DNA of 5,586 nucleotides from an uncultured Clostridia bacterium (GTDB lineage Bacteria; Bacillota; Clostridia; Christensenellales; Borkfalkiaceae): contig CALARO010000344.1 of the NCBI GenBank assembly GCA_937888935.1, positions 1 to 5,586 on the forward strand, read 5' to 3'. The notes beneath the pieces are model-generated. The model was given only the letters and a program-made list of their open reading frames with translations, did no database searches and had not been told where the DNA came from. This document shows, in pieces, positions 1 to 4,670 of the stretch. Each line of letters starts with the position of its first letter. Position 1 is the first letter of the stretch. A program made the position numbers and the translations under genes.

Positions 1-654
1 GATTCCCGTGAAAATTGCCGCCACCGCATAGCCGGCTACGATACCGATGATGAACGGGATCATTTTCGCCATTTTCTTGCCGTACACCGAGCATGCAATT
101 ACGGTGAAGAGCGTTACGAGCGCGCAAATCAATGCTACATACGTGTTGCATACGGGCGAGTTATTCACCTGCAAGCCGCCTTTCATCATATCGCCGATCG
201 CGTTGCCCGCAAGCGACAAACCGATAATCGCAACCGTAGGTCCGATAACAACGGTGGGCATCAGTTTATTCAGCCAGTTTACGCCCACTTTCTTTACGAG
301 AATGGCGATGATTACGTACACAAGTCCCGCAAAACCCGCGCCGATGATCAAGCCGAGATAGCCTACCGACATCGAAACGCCGCCCGCGAACGCCGCAAGC
401 ATAGAGCCGATGAACGCGAAGGACGAGCCTAAGAATACCGGGCTTCTGAATTTCGTGAAGAGCAGATACACAAGCGTACCTACGCCCGCGCCGAACAGCG
501 CCGCCGATTGCGACATATTCGCCCTGGGTACGTTCGAATTGATTACCGCGGGTACGGCGATCGTTGCCGCAAGGATCGCGAGCAGCTGCTGCAACGCGAA
601 CACAAGCGTTTTTCCGAAAGGCGGTCTGTCTTTCACTTGGTAAACGAGTTTCAT
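1..654 (-). CDS. uraA: Uracil permease, NCS2 family (N-terminal 218 residues, cut by window edge)
   Basis: Proton-coupled uracil uptake across the cytoplasmic membrane, feeding pyrimidine salvage. The frame is open from an ATG at 654 to base 1, giving 218 residues of a family usually about 420-430 long, so the C-terminal half is outside the window. The N-terminus (KDRPPFGKTL, residues 8-17, then ALQQLLA, 20-26) and LGSSFAFI (75-82) match the UraA/PyrP core; the latter is the half-helix region that binds uracil in UraA. Several hydrophobic membrane segments follow, including one near 203-218. The substrate-binding glutamates of the family lie in the missing half. The RBS AAAGGAG (about 664-671) is well spaced. 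The gene follows pyrR by 54 bases on the same strand, and no promoter or second PyrR hairpin is visible in the gap. It is therefore probably co-transcribed and controlled by the pyrR attenuator. Uracil rather than xanthine specificity is inferred from the motifs and from pyrR. Gene could equally be named pyrP. Confidence 0.95.
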   Translation of the reverse strand, partial: MKLVYQVKDRPPFGKTLVFALQQLLAILAATIAVPAVINSNVPRANMSQSAALFGAGVGTLVYLLFTKFRSPVFLGSSFAFIGSMLAAFAGGVSMSVGYLGLIIGAGFAGLVYVIIAILVKKVGVNWLNKLMPTVVIGPTVAIIGLSLAGNAIGDMMKGGLQVNNSPVCNTYVALICALVTLFTVIACSVYGKKMAKMIPFIIGIVAGYAVAAIFTGI

Positions 655-708
655 AAAGTTTTTTCTCCTTTACTTAAAAATTTTTTTTGTATTTTTAAAG
701 TCGGTTTT

Positions 709-1254
709 TCAGCCGATTTCAAACAGTTTTACGCACTCTTCCCCGTCCGTTTCCGTAAATCTTACCGCGATCACTTCGCTTAAAGACGTGGGAATGTTTT
801 TGCCTACGTAGTCCGCGCGGATGGGCAGCTCTCTGTGTCCGCGGTCGATTAAAACCGCAAGCTGAATGGTTTTCGGTCTGCCGAGCGCAAGCACCGCTTC
901 CATCGCCGCGCGCGCCGTGCGCCCCGTGTAGAGAACGTCGTCGCAAAGCACCACGTTTTTATCTTTGATCGAAAAGGGGACGTCCGTTTTTTTCACTTTC
1001 GGCATATCGGAAATTTCGGAAAGATCGTCGCGGTAGAGCGTGATGTCTACATAACCCGTTTCCACGCGCTTGCCTTCGATTTTTTCGATATTGTCGCGGA
1101 TTTTGCGGGCGAGCGGCGCGCCGCGCGTTACGATACCGATTAAAACCAGATCGTCTACGCCCTTGTTGCGTTCCACGATTTCGTGCGAAATGCGCATGAT
1201 CGCACGCGCTGTTGCCGTTTCGTCCATCAGCACCGTTTTTTCTTTTCCGTTCAT
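709..1254 (-). CDS. pyrR: Bifunctional pyr operon attenuator / uracil phosphoribosyltransferase PyrR
   Basis: UMP-sensing RNA-binding protein that promotes termination in pyr leader RNAs; family members also have weak uracil phosphoribosyltransferase activity. At 181 residues it is essentially the length of Bacillus subtilis PyrR. Landmarks: HEIVERNKG (24-32), ITLYRDDL (71-78), the PRPP-binding loop VVLCDDVLYTGRT (101-113), LAVLIDRGHRELPIRADYVG (132-151) and KNIPTS (152-157). Two in-frame ATGs, at 1260 and 1254, follow AAGGAGGG (1264-1271). I chose 1254 because the spacing is 10 rather than 4 bases and because MNGKEKTVLMDE aligns with the usual family start; the alternative adds only two residues. 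The open frame continues farther upstream through the attenuator terminator, but that part is leader RNA and is not coding. It is the first gene of the pyrR-uraA unit and its own leader carries its RNA target, so autoregulation is expected. Confidence 0.97.
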   Translation of the reverse strand: MNGKEKTVLMDETATARAIMRISHEIVERNKGVDDLVLIGIVTRGAPLARKIRDNIEKIEGKRVETGYVDITLYRDDLSEISDMPKVKKTDVPFSIKDKNVVLCDDVLYTGRTARAAMEAVLALGRPKTIQLAVLIDRGHRELPIRADYVGKNIPTSLSEVIAVRFTETDGEECVKLFEIG

Positions 1255-1325
1255 ACGCATTCGCCCTCCTTTTTGTTTTTTCACCGTTTTATCGCGGCTC
1301 GCCGAAAGTTTTTTGAAAAATTTCA

Positions 1326-1455
1326 AGAAAAAAACGCGTCTTTTTTCAAGACGCGTTAAAAAACTTCGCAATTCATTTGTCGGCGCGCGCAAAGCGGGCG
1401 GCAACTTGAAAGGGTTTCACGTCTTGCGGGCGTCTCTGCACCCGATTAAAGAGGT
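1326..1455 (-). promoter_or_regulatory. PyrR-responsive transcription attenuator (leader RNA)
   Basis: The leader shows the full three-structure arrangement known from Bacillus pyr operons. The PyrR-binding hairpin (1419-1455) has an upper stem CGGGTG/CGCCCG closing the six-base loop CAGAGA (1433-1438). Its G-C, U-G, then C-G or G-C pairs under the loop match the consensus GUCCAGAGAGGC. Below it are an internal bulge and a lower stem TCTT/AAGA. An intrinsic terminator follows at 1328-1357. The 3' flank of the binding hairpin, CAAGACGTG, can instead pair over nine bases (one G-U) with the 5' arm of the terminator, CGCGTCTTG, forming an antiterminator. The structures are therefore mutually exclusive: UMP-PyrR stabilises the first hairpin and allows termination. 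Seen directly: the complementarities. Inferred: the ligand response. Confidence 0.93.
1328..1357 (-). terminator. Intrinsic terminator of the pyr attenuator
   Basis: Perfect ten-base-pair stem AACGCGTCTT / AAGACGCGTT (1348-1357 and 1333-1342) with a five-base loop, followed on the minus strand by an uninterrupted T run. It lies about 75 bases upstream of the pyrR start and is the conditional terminator of the attenuator. Confidence 0.93.
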
Positions 1456-1477
1456 TTGTTTCCTTTTTCCGCATATT

Positions 1478-1506
1478 ATGATACTACATAAAATTTTGTT
1501 TGTCAA
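1478..1506 (-). promoter_or_regulatory. Sigma-A promoter of pyrR-uraA
   Basis: Minus-strand TTGACA (1501-1506), a 17-base spacer and TATCAT (1478-1483). The predicted start near 1471 puts the PyrR-binding hairpin about 15 bases into the transcript, as expected for an attenuator. It lies just downstream of the lipoprotein gene, so the pyr unit has its own promoter. Confidence 0.88.
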
Positions 1507-1578
1507 GCAAATAAACGCCTGTTTTCACATTATTTTCAAAAAATTTTTTTACCGCGAAAAACGCACGGAAAATCGCCG

Positions 1579-2100
1579 TTATTTCGTGATTTTCACTTTC
1601 GTGCCGTCGAAAGTGTATTTATAATCGCTGTCGTTCCAAGTGATGACGCTCCATTTTTCGCCGTCTACGTGCAGCACAAGGTGAAATTCTTTTTCGCTGT
1701 CCGTCTGCTCGAAATATTTGGAAAGATCTTCGAATTTCACGTTGATTTGCAGATCGCCGTAAGAACCGTCGTCTTTCTTCTTTTCGGCAAGATCGCTGCC
1801 TTTCACCGTGAAAAGCACCGTTTCGCTATAATCGCCCGAAGAAAAAATCGGATCGGAAGTAGAGAACGCGAAGACGAAATCGCGGTTTAAATCGGCTTCT
1901 TTTTCCGCCGAAACCGTGCATTTCAATTCGTAACCGTTTTCGATTTTATCATCCAGCGTGTAATTTACGCGCACGGAATCGTTTTCCTTGCTACCGTCGC
2001 CGATGCCGAGACTTACTTCGTACTTGCTGCCGCACGCCGCAAACGCAAGCGCGATCACCGCTACCGCCGCCGCTAAAAAGCTCTTTAAAAATTTTTTCAT
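1579..2100 (-). CDS. Small lipoprotein of unknown function
   Basis: A 173-residue protein with a basic N-terminus (MKKFLKSF), a hydrophobic stretch (residues 9-22) and AFAAC ending at Cys23, a plausible lipobox (-3 Phe is less usual, Ala at -2 and -1 are typical). It should be exported, lipid-modified and anchored on the outer face of the membrane. The mature part is acidic and rich in alternating polar/hydrophobic stretches (for example ELKCTVSAEKE, EFHLVLHVDGEKWSVITW), suggesting a beta-rich fold, with no catalytic motif that I recognise. The start at 2100 is chosen over an in-frame ATG at 2211 because the signal peptide begins there, AAGGAA lies seven bases upstream, and the longer version would run through the promoter. 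It is transcribed alone: its promoter is at 2150-2178 and pyrR has its own downstream. No strong terminator follows; only a weak ACGG/CCGT hairpin with a short T run (about 1550-1578). Family not recognised. Confidence 0.87.
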   Translation of the reverse strand: MKKFLKSFLAAAVAVIALAFAACGSKYEVSLGIGDGSKENDSVRVNYTLDDKIENGYELKCTVSAEKEADLNRDFVFAFSTSDPIFSSGDYSETVLFTVKGSDLAEKKKDDGSYGDLQINVKFEDLSKYFEQTDSEKEFHLVLHVDGEKWSVITWNDSDYKYTFDGTKVKITK

Positions 2101-2149
2101 TTTTTTGTTCCTTATAAAAGATAGTAAGCAATTTTTTGCTTCCAATGAT

Positions 2150-2178
2150 ACTATATCAAAAAAAAGTGAAAAATGCAA
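2150..2178 (-). promoter_or_regulatory. Sigma-A promoter of the lipoprotein gene
   Basis: Minus-strand TTGCAT (2173-2178), a 17-base spacer and TATAGT (2150-2155). The short leader contains a six-base-pair AT-rich hairpin, AAGCAA/TTGCTT (2126-2141), whose effect is unknown. Confidence 0.78.
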
Positions 2179-2190
2179 GCGAATAACGCG

Positions 2191-2226
2191 AAAAAAATAA
2201 GGAAGCGACAAAAAATCGCTTCCTTA
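2191..2226 (-). terminator. Intrinsic terminator of the rplU-rpmA operon
   Basis: Perfect eleven-base-pair inverted repeat (2198-2208 and 2216-2226, core GGAAGCGA/TCGCTTCC) with a seven-base loop, followed on the minus strand by seven T (2191-2197). It begins 25 bases after the rpmA stop and ends before the -35 box of the lipoprotein gene, so it separates the two units. Confidence 0.93.
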
Positions 2227-2251
2227 CAATTTTTAAATTCGGCTTTTGGGT

Positions 2252-2536
2252 TTACGCCTGTTCCGCTACGGGATAAACGCTCACCTTTTTCTTGTCTTTG
2301 CCCATTTTTTCAAAGCGTACCACGCCGTCGGCAAGAGCAAACAGCGTATCGTCGCTGCCGATGCCTACGTTCGTGCCGGGGTGAATTTTCGTGCCTCTCT
2401 GGCGAACGAGAATGTTGCCCGCAAGCACCGCCTGACCGTCGCTGCGCTTTGCGCCGAGACGTTTCGCCTCGCTGTCGCGACCGTTATGCGAAGAGCCTGT
2501 ACCTTTTTTATGAGCGAATAAACTGATGAAAATCAT
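2252..2536 (-). CDS. rpmA: 50S ribosomal protein L27
   Basis: Large-subunit protein whose N-terminal tail reaches the peptidyl transferase centre. The 94 residues include the diagnostic core NGRDSEAKRLG (18-28), NILVRQRGTKIHPG (41-54) and DDTLFALADGVV (61-72). Bacillota L27 is normally made with an extension of about nine residues (consensus ending LQFF before AxKKG) that the Prp cysteine protease removes. Here AHKKG is preceded by only MIFISLF, so an extension exists but is about two residues short and has Leu-Phe in place of Phe-Phe at the cleavage site. No start codon lies closer to AHKKG, and the ATG at 2536 has a good RBS (AAGGAG, 2545-2550). It is the second gene of a two-gene operon with rplU, 46 bases downstream. 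The prp gene that usually sits between them is missing. Confidence 0.97.
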   Translation of the reverse strand: MIFISLFAHKKGTGSSHNGRDSEAKRLGAKRSDGQAVLAGNILVRQRGTKIHPGTNVGIGSDDTLFALADGVVRFEKMGKDKKKVSVYPVAEQA

Positions 2537-2582
2537 TTTTATTTCTCCTTGTGATTAGTTTGTGCCATCGGTTTGCCGTAAA

Positions 2583-2888
2583 TTACAGCTCGATCTTTTC
2601 GATCATTACCGACGTGAAAGGCTGTCTGTGACCTTGCTTCTTACGCTCGTTCTTCTTGGCTTTGTACTTGAAAACGATGATTTTTCCCGCTTTGCCTTGC
2701 TTCACGATCGTACCCGTCACCTTCACGTTTTCCGCTTCTGCGCCCGCTTTGATCGCGTCGCCGTCGGAAACCATCAACGCCTTGAACGAAACTTTGTCGC
2801 CTTCCGCGCCGTTCAGCTTTTCTACGCTTACTACGTCGCCTTCAGCCACCTTATACTGTTTGTTACCGTTCTCGATGATTGCGTACAT
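2583..2888 (-). CDS. rplU: 50S ribosomal protein L21
   Basis: Large-subunit ribosomal protein that binds 23S rRNA. At 101 residues it has the family's usual length. Diagnostic parts are MYAIIENGNKQYKV (1-14), EGDVVSVEKL (16-25), VTGTIVKQGKAGKI (57-70) and the basic C-terminal rRNA-binding block FKYKAKKNERKKQGHRQP (73-90). The start at 2888 has a near-perfect RBS, AGGAGGT (2897-2903), eight bases upstream. It is the first gene of the rplU-rpmA unit, with its own promoter and a structured leader. Confidence 0.98.
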   Translation of the reverse strand: MYAIIENGNKQYKVAEGDVVSVEKLNGAEGDKVSFKALMVSDGDAIKAGAEAENVKVTGTIVKQGKAGKIIVFKYKAKKNERKKQGHRQPFTSVMIEKIEL

Positions 2889-3015
2889 GTGTATTTACCT
2901 CCTCTTTCCAGTCTCGAAGAACCCAAGGCGTTTGTTTTTTTGTATTTTTACCGTCGCAAAAGGCGTAAAAACCGTAAAAAAATCAAAACTTAAAAAGCCC
3001 GTTTCTGTCGGCTCG
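2889..3015 (-). promoter_or_regulatory. Structured 5' leader of rplU (possible L21 leader)
   Basis: About 125 bases lie between the predicted start of transcription and the rplU start codon, long for a ribosomal protein mRNA. The leader has a TTTTTAC/GTAAAAA stem (2974-2980 with 2945-2951) enclosing a smaller CGC/GCG hairpin, then CTTGGG...CGAGACTGG immediately before the RBS. Firmicutes rplU genes are known to carry a conserved L21 leader thought to mediate autogenous control. The length, position and hairpin next to the RBS fit that, but I cannot align it to the family model, so the assignment is tentative. A weak AGCC/GGCT hairpin followed by five T near 2993-3012 could act as an early pause or attenuator. 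Confidence 0.5.
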
Positions 3016-3021
3016 CCAAAT

Positions 3022-3050
3022 ACTATACCATATCGCCGCCGCGAAGTCAA
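3022..3050 (-). promoter_or_regulatory. Sigma-A promoter of rplU-rpmA
   Basis: Minus-strand TTGACT (3045-3050), a 17-base spacer and TATAGT (3022-3027). Predicted start of transcription is near 3015. Confidence 0.87.
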
Positions 3051-3161
3051 GCGTTTTTGCCCCGTTTTTTCGGCGGTTTGTATATTTTTTACGCTTTTGA
3101 TTCAAACTTTTCTTAAAACGCGTATGTACGCGCGTCTGTATTATAAAAAAAGGAGTAAAAA

Positions 3162-3611
3162 ATGGAAGAGAAAAAAGACCGTAAAAAAAGCGAAGAATTG
3201 CTCGCCGAAGTGTACAGAAATTGTCAGCTTGCTTTGGAATCAATTTCGGATATTCTGCCGGAAATCGAAGACGAGCCTTTGAAAGACGAAATCGCGCGGC
3301 AGCACGAAGAGTACGAAAAAATCAGCGCGCGCGCCGCGATGCTCGCCAAAGACAAGGCGCTTGAAGTGAAAGAGCCGAGTCCCGTGAAAAAAGTGATGAT
3401 GAAAGGCTCGATCAAAATGAACACGCTTACGGATAATTCGCGCTCGCATATCGCCGACATGATGATTCAAGGCACGGTGATGGGACTGACTTCGCTGAAA
3501 ACTTCGTACGGCGAACGACCCGAAAACGACGACGAAGAAATTTCGGCGATCACGCGCGATTTAATCGCCCTTGAAGAAAGCTTCGAAGCCAGATTAAAAG
3601 ATTATCTGTAA
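3162..3611 (+). CDS. Uncharacterised helical cytoplasmic protein, 149 residues
   Basis: Soluble, highly charged protein with no signal peptide or membrane segment. It reads as about four amphipathic helices: residues 8-33 (ELLAEVYRNCQLALESISDIL), 39-64 (KDEIARQHEEYEKISARAAML), 74-109 (MNTLTDNSRSHIADMMIQGTVMGL at 86-109 is the most distinctive stretch) and 125-149. The arrangement recalls four-helix ferritin-like proteins, and the SHIADMMIQG segment resembles small hypothetical proteins common in Clostridia, but I cannot name the family and no metal-binding ExxH pair is evident. The start is well supported by AGGAG (3151-3155), six bases upstream. It is divergent from rplU, and no convincing promoter was found; the best candidate is a TTGATT at 3097-3102 with a poor -10. 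The stop is followed by a large palindrome. Confidence 0.9.
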   Translation: MEEKKDRKKSEELLAEVYRNCQLALESISDILPEIEDEPLKDEIARQHEEYEKISARAAMLAKDKALEVKEPSPVKKVMMKGSIKMNTLTDNSRSHIADMMIQGTVMGLTSLKTSYGERPENDDEEISAITRDLIALEESFEARLKDYL

Positions 3612-3639
3612 AATTTGCCGAAATTCGCGAAAACTACTT

Positions 3640-3665
3640 TAAGGCTTCCCGATCGGGAAGCCTTA
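3640..3665. repeat. Perfect 26-base palindrome between convergent genes, probable bidirectional terminator
   Basis: The arm TAAGGCTTCCCGA is followed at once by its exact reverse complement, so as RNA it forms a very stable hairpin with a GATC tetraloop on either strand. It lies 28 bases after the stop at 3611 and 68 bases from the stop of the convergent gene at 3734. Neither side has a proper T run, so the hairpin is clear but intrinsic termination is not certain. Confidence 0.65.
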
Positions 3666-3697
3666 GAAATGCGTGAAAATAATGTTTAACGGCAAAG

Positions 3698-3741
3698 TTT
3701 TTACGCGTTTTTTTACGCAATTTTTACGCAATTTTACGCAA
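3698..3741. repeat. Four tandem imperfect TTTTTACGC(AA) repeats
   Basis: The core ACGC recurs at 3703, 3715, 3726 and 3736, each time preceded by four to seven T and mostly followed by AA. The last copy contains the final codon and stop codon of the minus-strand winged-helix gene, so the array is its 3' untranslated region. Unit length varies (10-13 bases), which suggests slippage rather than a site array. Confidence 0.8.
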
Positions 3742-3949
3742 GACGGTATCTTTTCGTTTTTCTGTCTTTGATCAGCTCGCCTTCCTGATGATCTTCGAAA
3801 AATTTCCGAAGAAGATGCACGTATCTGTAAAACGTGCGCGGACTTATATCGAATTCCTGCGTGTTTTCGGTGACTTCCAGACTCCACCCCTTTTTCAGGC
3901 GATAGTACATTTCCAGAACCACTTGCGGCTTGTTGCTGTGTATCTTCAT
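3734..3949 (-). CDS. Stand-alone winged helix-turn-helix protein, 71 residues
   Basis: Small probable DNA-binding protein. Residues 8-24 form a first helix (PQVVLEMYYRLKKGWSL). Residues 27-50 form a helix-turn-helix, with TENTQEFDIS then the recognition helix SPRTFYRYVHLLRKF. Residues 58-70 (ELIKDRKTKRYRL) form a beta hairpin or wing. The pattern is like the N-terminal domain of DeoR/WYL-type regulators, but no effector domain follows: the protein stops after the wing. The ending is natural, not a frameshift, since no further homologous sequence is visible downstream. The start at 3949 follows GGAG (3957-3960) at seven bases. It is divergent from the XRE gene and has a strong promoter flanked by CCGTTTTG motifs. 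It could be a repressor, an accessory DNA-binding factor or a sporulation-related regulator; target unknown. Confidence 0.85.
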   Translation of the reverse strand: MKIHSNKPQVVLEMYYRLKKGWSLEVTENTQEFDISPRTFYRYVHLLRKFFEDHQEGELIKDRKTKRYRLA

Positions 3950-3998
3950 TTGTGTTCTCCTTTTTTCGTTCGTTTTGCGTTTTTGTTTATAAAAACAA

Positions 3999-4053
3999 CC
4001 CGTTTTGAGTTAAGTTTATCATAAATACACGTGTTTGTCAATCCGTTTTGGAC
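3999..4053 (+). promoter_or_regulatory. Operator-like direct repeats CCGTTTTG at the winged-helix gene promoter
   Basis: CCCGTTTTGAGT (3999-4010) lies just downstream of the -10 box, and TCCGTTTTGGAC (4042-4053) abuts the -35 box of the leftward promoter. The CCGTTTTG cores are 43 bases apart, about four helical turns, so a protein bound to both would be on the same DNA face. A weaker copy, TCGTTTTGCGT (3970-3980), lies in the leader of the winged-helix gene. Confidence 0.6.
4013..4041 (-). promoter_or_regulatory. Sigma-A promoter of the winged-helix gene
   Basis: Minus-strand TTGACA (4036-4041), a 17-base spacer and TAAACT (4013-4018). Both boxes are bracketed by CCGTTTTG motifs, an arrangement typical of repression. 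Confidence 0.82.
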
Positions 4054-4093
4054 GAATTGTGCAAAAATTCACACTTGTTTGTTATTCTTTTTT

Positions 4094-4125
4094 TTGAAAA
4101 AACGCTCAAAACGGGCGAATACAAT
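4094..4125 (+). promoter_or_regulatory. Candidate promoter of the XRE gene with an embedded CCGTTTTG motif
   Basis: TTGAAA (4094-4099) and TACAAT (4120-4125) are the best pair, but the spacer is 20 bases, longer than ideal, so the promoter may be weak or activator-dependent. The inverted motif CTCAAAACGGG (4105-4115) lies between the two boxes, where a bound protein would block polymerase. Confidence 0.45.
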
Positions 4126-4146
4126 CAAAAAATAAGGGAAAAAACG

Positions 4147-4488
4147 ATGTTTATTTTAAAGGAATTGCGGCTTGAACACGGCTTGAAGCGCAGCGAACTT
4201 GCGCGGGAAATCGGCATCAATCCGAATACGCTTGCGAATTACGAAAAGGGCGCGCGTCAGGCAAGCTACGAAACGCTGATTTCCATTGCCGATTATTTCA
4301 ACGTAACGCTCGACGAGCTTCTGGGCAGAGAAGAAAAACCCGGTCTGCCCCGCGCGTTCGGCGGCAATCCTTCGCGTTTAAGCGGCGAAGAAAAACGCGT
4401 GCTGGAGGATTATCGCCGCCTGCCGCCCGAAGATAAAGCCCGCTTGAAAGATTATCTGCAAATTCTCACCGAGCGGCAGTATCTCTGA
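4147..4488 (+). CDS. XRE-family transcriptional regulator, 113 residues
   Basis: Cro/C1-type DNA-binding protein. Residues 3-58 form the five-helix HTH domain: LKELRLEHGLKRSELAREIG (4-23), recognition helix NPNTLANYEKG (26-36), then YETLISIADYFNVTLDELLG (41-60). A proline/glycine linker (65-77) leads to a charged helical tail, SGEEKRVLEDYRRLPPEDKARLKDYL (79-104), likely for dimerisation and common in Clostridia regulators of this type. The start at 4147 is chosen because the HTH begins there and AAGGGAA (4134-4140) is adjacent. The frame is open to an ATG at 4048, but the additional residues would be coded by the promoter and motif region. It is divergent from the winged-helix gene. By analogy with other XRE repressors, autoregulation through the CCGTTTTG sites is a reasonable inference, not shown. 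Confidence 0.93.
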   Translation: MFILKELRLEHGLKRSELAREIGINPNTLANYEKGARQASYETLISIADYFNVTLDELLGREEKPGLPRAFGGNPSRLSGEEKRVLEDYRRLPPEDKARLKDYLQILTERQYL

Positions 4489-4501
4489 CGCGGATTTGTT
4501 T

Positions 4502-4526
4502 TCGCAAGGTTACGTGCTGCTTGCGA
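4502..4526. repeat. Hairpin after the XRE gene
   Basis: Perfect seven-base stem TCGCAAG/CTTGCGA with an 11-base loop, 13 bases after the XRE stop. There is no T run on either strand, so it may stabilise the mRNA end or belong to a leftward transcript; a standard intrinsic terminator is not supported. Confidence 0.45.
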
Positions 4527-4545
4527 TCGACGCGCGCTTGAAAGT

Positions 4546-4566
4546 AAAGCGTTTTGAAACCGCTTT
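4546..4566. repeat. AAAGCG/CGCTTT inverted repeat
   Basis: Six-base-pair stem with a nine-base loop. It could end XRE transcription on the plus strand (followed only by an AT-rich stretch, no T run). On the minus strand it would be the first hairpin of the RNA made from the promoter at 4571-4598. The loop side contains CGTTTTGA, a partial copy of the operator-like motif. Confidence 0.4.
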
Positions 4567-4570
4567 ATAT

Positions 4571-4598
4571 ATTATAATCTAAAATAATGTAATGTCAA
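4571..4598 (-). promoter_or_regulatory. Orphan consensus sigma-A promoter, antisense to the XRE gene
   Basis: Minus-strand TTGACA (4593-4598), a 16-base spacer and TATAAT (4571-4576): both hexamers are perfect. The predicted start near 4564 fires leftward into the gap and then antisense through the XRE gene. No minus-strand start codon with an open frame lies in the next 260 bases, so any product would be a non-coding or antisense RNA. Confidence 0.65.
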
Positions 4599-4618
4599 CG
4601 ATTTTTACGCCGATTTTG

Positions 4619-4642
4619 TATAATTTTTTCTTATCCGGATAA
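4619..4642 (+). promoter_or_regulatory. Possible spoVT promoter -10 box with palindromic operator
   Basis: A perfect TATAAT (4619-4624) with no good -35 at normal spacing is followed at the expected start of transcription by the 12-base palindrome TTATCCGGATAA (4631-4642). A palindrome at the start site is a usual repressor position. I looked for a sigma-G type promoter, expected for spoVT from Bacillus, and did not find a convincing one. Confidence 0.35.
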
Positions 4643-4656
4643 ACTGTTAAAGAATA

Positions 4657-4664
4657 CAAAACGG
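4657..4664 (-). promoter_or_regulatory. Fourth exact CCGTTTTG motif, upstream of spoVT
   Basis: CAAAACGG on the plus strand is the exact reverse complement of the motif clustered at the winged-helix/XRE promoters. It lies 107 bases before the spoVT start, within the presumed leader. A near copy, CAAAACCG, occurs at 4732-4739. Confidence 0.4.
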
Positions 4665-4670
4665 CGGCAA

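Noticed and set aside
655..708. Second PyrR attenuator between pyrR and uraA
   Set aside because: No CAGAGA-loop hairpin and too short; only a weak TCGG/CCGA stem over the pyrR stop.
1261..1404. N-terminal extension of PyrR
   Set aside because: It is coded by the attenuator terminator and is absent from the family; a strong RBS supports the start at 1254.
1070..1624. Long plus-strand open frame of 184 codons
   Set aside because: It overlaps pyrR and its attenuator in antisense, has no RBS, and its translation has no protein-like pattern.
2983..3243. Minus-strand open frame of 86 codons over the rplU promoter
   Set aside because: It crosses the rplU promoter and the start of a well-supported plus-strand gene; no RBS and low-complexity basic composition.
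4048..4146. N-terminal extension of the XRE protein from an upstream ATG
   Set aside because: The additional residues do not fit the family, there is no RBS, and the stretch contains the promoter and operator-like site.
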